From: Candidatus Aminicenantota bacterium
Lineage (GTDB): Bacteria; Acidobacteriota; UBA6911; RPQK01; JAJDTT01
Assembly: GCA_026706325.1 (NCBI GenBank)
Contig: JAPOYZ010000447.1
Location: forward strand, 1-9,374
DNA: 9,374 nucleotides
Direction: 5' to 3'
Shown: piece by piece, positions 5,585-9,374 of the stretch
Position numbering within the stretch: the first letter of the stretch is position 1
How the letters are laid out: each line of letters opens with the position of its first letter
The notes under the pieces: generated by a model
Databases searched by the model: none
The model's input: the letters and a program-made list of their open reading frames with translations, nothing else
Told to the model about the DNA's origin: nothing
Program-made: the position numbers and the translations under genes

Positions 5585-6887
5585 CGTCACGGTCGTCACC
5601 GTCAATTGGAACGGGAAATCCCACCTGTCGACCCTGCTCCCTCCCCTGCTGGCGCTGGAACCGGGCGAGGTCATCGTGGTGGACAACGGGAGCACCGACG
5701 GCTCCCAGGAGTTCCTGCGGAGGCGGTATCCCCAAGTCCGGTTGCTGGAAAACGGAGTCAACCGCGGCTTCGCTCAGCCCTGCAACGTGGGCGCCGAGAC
5801 GGCGCAGGGGTCCTGCGTCGCCTTCATCAACAACGACATGCGCCCGGAACCGGAGTGGCTGGCCGCCGCTCTGGAGAAGCTGGACGAACGAACTCCCTGC
5901 GTCGCCTCCCGGATCCTGGACTGGGAGGGGCGCCGCATCGACTACAACGGCTCCTCCCTGCACTACCTGGGGTACGGGCTGCAGGAGGATCTGGGCCTGG
6001 CGGTGGAGAAGGCGGAGCGCCGGGAGGACGTGCTGTTCCCCTGCGGCGGGGCCATGCTGGTGGACCGGGAGGTCTTTCTGAAGTTGGGGGGATTCGACCC
6101 GGAGTACTTCGCCATATTCGAGGACGTGGACCTGGGTTGGAGACTCTGGCTGGCCGGCTACCGTGTGGTCCTGGCCCCCGGTTCGGTCGTGCGCCACCGG
6201 GGACACGCCACGTTGGAGACCCAGGCCCCGGAGAAGACCCGCTACCTGATGCACCGGAACGCGCTGCTCACCATCTTCAAGAACTACGAGGAGGAGAACT
6301 TTCGGAAGATCCTTCCGTTGGCCTTCGTCCTCTCGGTGAAACGGGCGGTGCATTTTTCGGGCGTTCGCAAGGAGAGTTTCTACTTCTGGTCCGAGACGCG
6401 GCACAAGCTGGACGAGGGTGATGCGACCGCACGGTCCCGGTTGCTGGACTCGTTGAACCACCTGGTGGCCATGGACGACGTGCTCCAATCACTGCCGCGG
6501 TTGCTTGAGAAACGCCGCAGCGTGCAAGCCCTTCGCCGGCGCAGCGACCGGGAGATCGTGAAGTTGTTCGGCGACCCGCTGCGGCGGATCGTGGACGATC
6601 CGGGCTACGTCAAGGAGGAACTGGAGTTTCTGCAGTCCTTCGACCTGGGTTCTCTGCTGGACCTGGGTCCCAGCGCGGCGTCCCTGGATTCCCTGCCGGG
6701 GGCCCTGCGGGAGAAGATCCGGACTCTCGAGAAGGAGTTCAGGGGCCTTTGCTGGGTGGGCTCTCAAGCCGCCCTGCATCCGCCGGATCCGCCGGGTCCG
6801 GTGGCGAGATTCTTCCGCACCGTCCGCCGGGAGGGGTTGAGGGTGGCCTGTCTCCGGGCCTTCGACTACGTCAACCGGGCGGTGTGA
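5565..6887 (+). CDS. Family 2 glycosyltransferase with long C-terminal extension
   Basis: This is a second GT-A family 2 enzyme, related to its neighbour but 120 residues longer. Motifs are TVVTVNWNG (9-17), VVDNGSTDGS (38-47), the DxD-like INND (88-91) and FEDVDLGWRLWLAGY (185-199). The catalytic domain ends near 245. Residues 250-440 form a helical, charged extension with no motif I recognise, and nothing similar follows in the neighbouring enzyme. The ATG at 5565 lies 20 nt inside the upstream gene, implying coupled translation; no clear Shine-Dalgarno is present. The 3' part from codon 254 onward is repeated almost exactly 754 bp downstream. The two enzymes probably act one after the other on the same glycan. 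Family is secure, specificity unknown. Confidence 0.92.
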   Translation: MSPSPGDVTVVTVNWNGKSHLSTLLPPLLALEPGEVIVVDNGSTDGSQEFLRRRYPQVRLLENGVNRGFAQPCNVGAETAQGSCVAFINNDMRPEPEWLAAALEKLDERTPCVASRILDWEGRRIDYNGSSLHYLGYGLQEDLGLAVEKAERREDVLFPCGGAMLVDREVFLKLGGFDPEYFAIFEDVDLGWRLWLAGYRVVLAPGSVVRHRGHATLETQAPEKTRYLMHRNALLTIFKNYEEENFRKILPLAFVLSVKRAVHFSGVRKESFYFWSETRHKLDEGDATARSRLLDSLNHLVAMDDVLQSLPRLLEKRRSVQALRRRSDREIVKLFGDPLRRIVDDPGYVKEELEFLQSFDLGSLLDLGPSAASLDSLPGALREKIRTLEKEFRGLCWVGSQAALHPPDPPGPVARFFRTVRREGLRVACLRAFDYVNRAV

Positions 6888-6896
6888 AAGACGACA

Positions 6897-7016
6897 GGAG
6901 CGACTTTCCTGTCGCCCATGCTTCTCTTGTTGTGGCGCGACTTGGTAGCTGAAGTGTACAGGGGGGCTTCCAGCCCCCCTAACCCCCCCGGTTGGCGACA
7001 GGAAAGTCGCCGCTCC
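6897..7016 (+). repeat. Composite intergenic element: palindrome, spacer, GC hairpin, inverted palindrome
   Basis: Left unit: GGAGC tail at 6897-6901 and hairpin GCGAC-TTTCCT-GTCGC (6900-6915). Right unit, inverted: GGCGAC-AGGAAA-GTCGCC (6994-7011) plus GCTCC tail (7012-7016). They flank a 77-nt spacer with the block GTTGTGGCGCGACTTGG and the hairpin at 6961-6979. The left unit lacks the same 3 nt as the 1799 and 1851 units. The right tail overlaps the stop codon of the minus-strand small-gene remnant. The element lies between convergent coding sequences. An identical copy is at 7651-7770. Confidence 0.75.
6961..6979 (+). terminator. Strong GC hairpin between convergent genes, possible terminator
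   Basis: GGGGGGCT-TCC-AGCCCCCC is a perfect 8-bp stem with a 3-nt loop, 73 nt after the glycosyltransferase stop. There is no T-run (TAACCCCCCC follows), so it is not a classic intrinsic terminator. It may still stop transcription from either side or stabilise mRNA ends. It is repeated at 7715-7733. Confidence 0.4.
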
Positions 7017-7079
7017 TACGACGCGGTCCGGCGGACAAAGACATCCCGCAGTCCCTGCAGTAGTCCTTCCACGTGCCCC
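7016..7079 (-). pseudogene. 3' remnant of a small membrane/coiled-coil gene at the duplication junction
   Basis: On the minus strand this reads GHVEGLLQGLRDVFVRRTAS and then TAG, the C-terminal 20 residues of the small protein family. It is identical to the end of the 7770-8051 gene except for Val instead of Met and one silent change. Upstream of it the sequence changes abruptly to glycosyltransferase DNA at 7080, so it has no start and no membrane segment. Confidence 0.8.
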
Positions 7080-7080
7080 C

Positions 7081-7641
7081 GTCCTCTCGGTGAAACGGGC
7101 GGTGCATTTTTCGGGCGTTCGCAAGGAGAGTTTCTACTTCTGGTCCGAGACGCGGCACAAGCTGGACGAGGGTGATGCGACCGCACGGTCCCGGTTGCTG
7201 GACTCGTTGAACCACCTGGTGGCCATGGACGACGTGCTCCAATCACTGCCGCGGTTGCTTGAGAAACGCCGCAGCGTGCAAGCCCTTCGCCGGCGCAGCG
7301 ACCGGGAGATCGTGAAGTTGTTCGGCGACCCGCTGCGGCGGATCGTGGACGATCCGGGCTACGTCAAGGAGGAACTGGAGTTTCTGCAGTCCTTCGACCT
7401 GGGTTCTCTGCTGGACCTGGGTCCCAGCGCGGCGTCCCTGGATTCCCTGCCGGGGGCCCTGCGGGAGAAGATCCGGACTCTCGAGAAGGAGTTCAGGGGC
7501 CTTTGCTGGGTGGGCTCTCAAGCCGCCCTGCATCCGCCGGATCCGCCGGGTCCGGTGGCGAGATTCTTCCGCACCGTCCGCCGGGAGGGGTTGAGGGTGG
7601 CCTGTCTCCGGGCCTTCGACTACGTCAACCGGGCGGTGTGA
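7081..7641 (+). pseudogene. Duplicated C-terminal fragment of the second glycosyltransferase
   Basis: The frame is identical to codons 255-440 of the 5565-6887 gene and ends at the same TGA. It lacks the whole GT-A catalytic domain (no VDNGSTDGS, INND or FEDVDLGW). A GTG at 7090 could open a 183-residue reading frame, but no ribosome binding site or promoter precedes it, since the DNA upstream is the small-gene remnant on the other strand. It is best read as a nonfunctional by-product of the tandem duplication. Full identity to the parent points to a recent event or an assembly repeat. Confidence 0.85.
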
Positions 7642-7650
7642 AAGACGACA

Positions 7651-7770
7651 GGAGCGACTTTCCTGTCGCCCATGCTTCTCTTGTTGTGGCGCGACTTGGT
7701 AGCTGAAGTGTACAGGGGGGCTTCCAGCCCCCCTAACCCCCCCGGTTGGCGACAGGAAAGTCGCCGCTCC
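7651..7770 (+). repeat. Second copy of the composite palindrome element
   Basis: This is identical to 6897-7016 as part of the 754-bp duplication. The hairpins are at 7654-7669, 7715-7733 and 7748-7765. Here it lies between the glycosyltransferase fragment and the intact minus-strand small gene. The GCTCC tail ends at 7770, where it overlaps the TAG stop of that gene (7770-7772). Confidence 0.75.
7715..7733 (+). terminator. Strong GC hairpin, second copy
   Basis: Same 8-bp stem, 3-nt loop hairpin as at 6961-6979. It is placed 37 nt past the stop codon of the minus-strand small gene, so it could serve as that gene's 3' end. No T-run is seen on either side. Confidence 0.4.
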
Positions 7771-8051
7771 TACGACGCGGTCCGGCGGACAAAGACATCC
7801 CGCAGTCCCTGGAGTAGTCCTTCCATGTGCCCCACGCGTTGCCGGAGCTCGCCGATATGGGAGTCCATCCGCCCCATGTGGTTGCGCATATCCCGCATCT
7901 CCTGCCGGACTTCGTGGATCTCTCCCCGCAGCTCTTGCCGCATGTCCCGCATTTCATGCCGGACGCCTCGCCAACTGGCCAGAATCAGGCCGGCCAAGCC
8001 GACACCCACCGCCACAACGGCTACCAGGACGCTGATCAGGCCGACATTCAT
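7770..8051 (-). CDS. Small single-helix membrane protein with coiled-coil tail (copy 3, intact)
   Basis: This 93-residue member of the family has an N-terminal helix at about 5-26 (LISVLVAVVAVGVGLAGLIL). A long Arg/Glu/Met-rich coiled coil follows at about 29-82, with REMRDMR-like steps (EMRDMR appears twice) and the family closing block IGELRQRVGHMEGLLQGLRD. It differs from the 80-residue copy mainly by about 13 extra residues in the coiled coil. The ATG at 8051 is preceded by GAGGA at 9-nt spacing (8061-8065). The stop TAG runs directly into the palindrome tail GGAGC. The 3' 64 nt are also present at 7016-7079. The positive residues after the helix predict a cytoplasmic tail. No catalytic motif is seen and function is unknown. 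Confidence 0.75.
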   Translation of the reverse strand: MNVGLISVLVAVVAVGVGLAGLILASWRGVRHEMRDMRQELRGEIHEVRQEMRDMRNHMGRMDSHIGELRQRVGHMEGLLQGLRDVFVRRTAS

Positions 8052-8078
8052 GGGGTCGAGTCCTCGGATGTCCTGCGT

Positions 8079-8099
8079 TCAACAATATACAACGACGGC
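8079..8099 (-). promoter_or_regulatory. AT-rich element upstream of the minus-strand small gene
   Basis: The minus strand reads GCCGTCGTTGTATATTGTTG followed by AACGCAGGACAT. It matches the element at 1320-1340 and contains a TATATT core about 32 nt before the ATG at 8051. No convincing -35 box is seen. A promoter is possible; a shared ancestral flank is the alternative. Confidence 0.35.
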
Positions 8100-8176
8100 C
8101 ACGGAGAATATGCGAAAGATCCCAGCGGGAGCGGAGCGGCGGTTGCCGAAACCTCAATGTCCGTTCCGTCCAGGTT

Positions 8177-8970
8177 TTACCTACCCGGTTCTATGGCCAC
8201 GCCTTCTGTAGAAGAGCCGGATTGACTTAGGCCCGACTCCTCCGTGCCGTCGTCCGCGTTTGCCCACCGGACCCCGGTCCCAGTCGTCCAGTAGATCTTT
8301 TTGGCGTCGATGTCCAACGCCAAGTAATCGCCGACATTACGCGCCGTGACGATGTCTTCTGCCCCGGCTTCGCCTATTTTGATTCGCTGGATCTTTCCCC
8401 GGGCCGTCAAGTAAATATAGCCGGCGCCCAGAGCCAGTCCTTCCGGGTCGCTCGCCATCCCAGTGTGGAGCGAGTACCTCACGCCGCTCCCGTCCAGGTC
8501 TGCAAACCACAAATAGTCTGATGATCTCTGCGTCCAGTAGATCTTTTTGCCGCCGATGTCCAACGCCAAGCCAAGTTGGTTGTTCACACTGGTTGGCCCG
8601 TTGCCGGTAAAGGTGACAACGTCTTCCACCCCGCTCCCGTCCAGGTTCGCCCGCCGGATCTTGCCGCGAATGAGATCTCCCGAAACCACAATGCCGATTT
8701 CCGTCCAATACATCTTTCCGGCACCCGGATCCAGAGCCAAGCCTCTTGGGGCGTTCAAGCCCGTGACGAGGGTTTCAATCCGGAAGCCGCCCAGTGGTCT
8801 TCGCTTGATCTCTCCCACCCTGTATCCATCCACCCAGTAGACCCTGGCGCAGTACGACACTGATGAGCGGTCACTGATTCCTTCGAACCAATCGATGAAT
8901 TCGGTCTGCCTGGGAAGGCACAGACTCTGATTGTTGTTGAAGTGGAAATTAGACAGGCGATCCAGCCGCC
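8177..8970 (-). pseudogene. LRR end plus YWTD beta-propeller fragment
   Basis: In this frame the protein begins, without a start, with a leucine-rich-repeat-like end (LRRLDRLSNFHFNNNQSLCLP, L-xx-L-xx-F-x-F-xx-N spacing). It then has at least five YWTD-type repeats: YWVD, YWTE, YWTQ, YLTA and YWTT, each usually preceded by LALD and a GKK/GKM turn, with DLDGSGV or NLDGSGV in the loops. Such repeats form extracellular beta-propellers for binding. The upstream sequence in this frame is a shadow of the protease frame, so the N-terminus is lost at the junction near 8960-8995. The 3' end also looks broken. TAA at 8177-8179 comes straight after IEPGR, yet the next codons in frame read NLDGTDIE, the start of another repeat loop. 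The frame then runs on to a TGA that overlaps the ATG at 8051. Confidence 0.7.
8285..8570 (-). repeat. Forty-bp direct repeats inside the YWTD region
   Basis: 8285-8324 and 8531-8570 are nearly identical at DNA level and differ at about two positions in the shared core (a ggcgtcga stretch against gccgccga). They encode the same LALDI-x-x-KKIYWT part of two blades, 246 nt apart. The similarity in third codon positions suggests recent blade duplication or gene conversion. Confidence 0.75.
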
Positions 8971-9374
8971 GAAGCCCCGGGAGGCCCCAGCCAGGCTCAT
9001 GTTGACGATGAGGGGCTTTGCGGGAAATGATGGACGGCCTGATTCGGCGCACTCCGTCGCCTCGGCCAGGAAGTCCATTCCCGGCATGATGGTGACATCC
9101 GACCCACCACCCCCAATCGCCAGGACCTTGGCGAAGCGGATGTGCCGCACGCCGGGAGCCATGCCCGCGAACCGCGGCTGGACGGTCCCGTTCCCGGCTA
9201 CGGTCCCGGTGACGTGGGTCCCGTGGCCGTTTGCATCGATCCATAGATCCTCGGCCTCTTGAAGGGTTCCGTCCGGGCCGCTCCGGGAGTTCCACACGAA
9301 GTTGGCGGCGCAGATGCTGTCCCGGTTCGACGCGATGTCCAGGTGGTTGATGTTGAGCCCCGTGTCCATGACGG
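8971..9374 (-). pseudogene. Subtilisin-like (S8) serine protease N-terminal fragment, cut by window edge
   Basis: The reading frame enters from the window end as V-MDTGLN, the catalytic Asp motif of S8 peptidases (Asp in MDTG). It continues through ANGHGTHVTGTVAG (about residues 46-59 from the Met at 9369; catalytic His in HGTH), GMAPGVRHIRFAKVL and IVNMSLAG, the strand before the oxyanion Asn. The real gene starts upstream of the window, so the Met is not a start codon. The oxyanion-hole Asn (AAGN) and the catalytic Ser (GTSMA) are absent. After about VNMSLAGASRGFGG the frame loses protease character, and the DNA instead encodes LRR/YWTD sequence in another frame. This fragment cannot be an active protease. 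Deletion fusing two genes, or a chimeric assembly, would both explain it. Confidence 0.75.

Larger units (their letters stand above)
6326..7079 (+). repeat. 754-bp direct tandem duplication, unit 1
   Basis: Unit 1 includes codons 254-440 of the second glycosyltransferase gene, the intergenic palindromes and GC hairpin, and the last 64 nt (minus strand) of a small membrane-protein gene. Unit 2 follows with no gap. I find two differences, both near the end: C7058 against G7812 and C7072 against T7826. Confidence 0.93.
7080..7833 (+). repeat. 754-bp direct tandem duplication, unit 2
   Basis: This is the second unit, offset by exactly 754 from unit 1. It begins in the middle of the glycosyltransferase gene and ends inside the coding sequence of the minus-strand small gene (7770-8051). 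After 7833 the sequence continues as an intact small gene, whereas unit 1 jumps back to glycosyltransferase sequence. Shared bases at the junction are minimal (about one C). Confidence 0.93.

Noticed and set aside
4466..5761. Long antisense open frame (431 codons) opposite the first glycosyltransferase
   Set aside because: It has low-complexity composition typical of antisense GC-rich DNA and conflicts with clear GT2 motifs on the plus strand.
6918..7175. 85-codon plus-strand frame across the duplication junction
   Set aside because: It crosses hairpins, antisense small-gene sequence and glycosyltransferase DNA, partly in the glycosyltransferase frame, and is a product of the junction.
1..9374. 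tRNA, rRNA, transposase or integrase genes
   Set aside because: I saw no cloverleaf, ribosomal RNA segment or DDE/tyrosine/serine recombinase motif in the reading frames.

Overview
This is a GC-rich window (about two thirds G+C by eye) with tight translational overlaps between plus-strand genes. It looks like a cell-surface polysaccharide cluster from a Gram-negative environmental bacterium with a repeat-rich genome. Three habits together recall Acidobacteriota-like or other sponge/soil/marine metagenome lineages: small multicopy membrane/coiled-coil proteins, arrays of short GC-rich palindromes, and YWTD-repeat proteins. The sequence alone does not fix the phylum, and several junctions raise the possibility of a draft metagenome assembly.

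Layout. 1-1253: the last 15 codons of an upstream gene, overlapped by a Wzt-type ABC transporter ATPase for polysaccharide export. 1254-2521: an accessory, repeat-rich island. It holds one intact small membrane/coiled-coil gene (1437-1679), a frameshifted second copy (2012-2307), and hairpin-forming palindromes in two blocks of opposite orientation (1721-1867 and 2369-2521), with a divergent member at 1974-1991. 2574-6887: three overlapping plus-strand genes, namely a large protein with two methyltransferase domains and a C-terminal coiled coil, then two family 2 glycosyltransferases. 6326-7833: a nearly perfect 754-bp direct tandem duplication that copies the 3' part of the second glycosyltransferase, the intergenic palindromes and the 3' tip of a small gene. 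7770-8051 (minus): a third small membrane/coiled-coil gene. 8177-9374 (minus): a composite broken gene. A subtilisin-like protease start, with catalytic Asp and His but no Ser, runs out of frame into a leucine-rich-repeat/YWTD beta-propeller fragment.

How it fits together. The ATPase, methyltransferase protein and glycosyltransferases plausibly build, modify or terminate, and export a surface glycan by the ABC-dependent route. The two-methyltransferase protein with a coiled-coil tail is a candidate chain-end modifying enzyme. The most unusual content is the recurring association of a one-helix membrane/coiled-coil gene with palindromes whose stems change by compensatory substitutions while the loop is kept. 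Two sites (1721-1991 and 6897-7016) share a composite layout: palindrome, spacer, GC hairpin, inverted palindrome. This looks like an undescribed repeat or non-autonomous element family. Its function is not known from the sequence. Three lesions (a 1-nt deletion, a tandem duplication and an out-of-frame fusion) mean that decay or assembly error must be considered.
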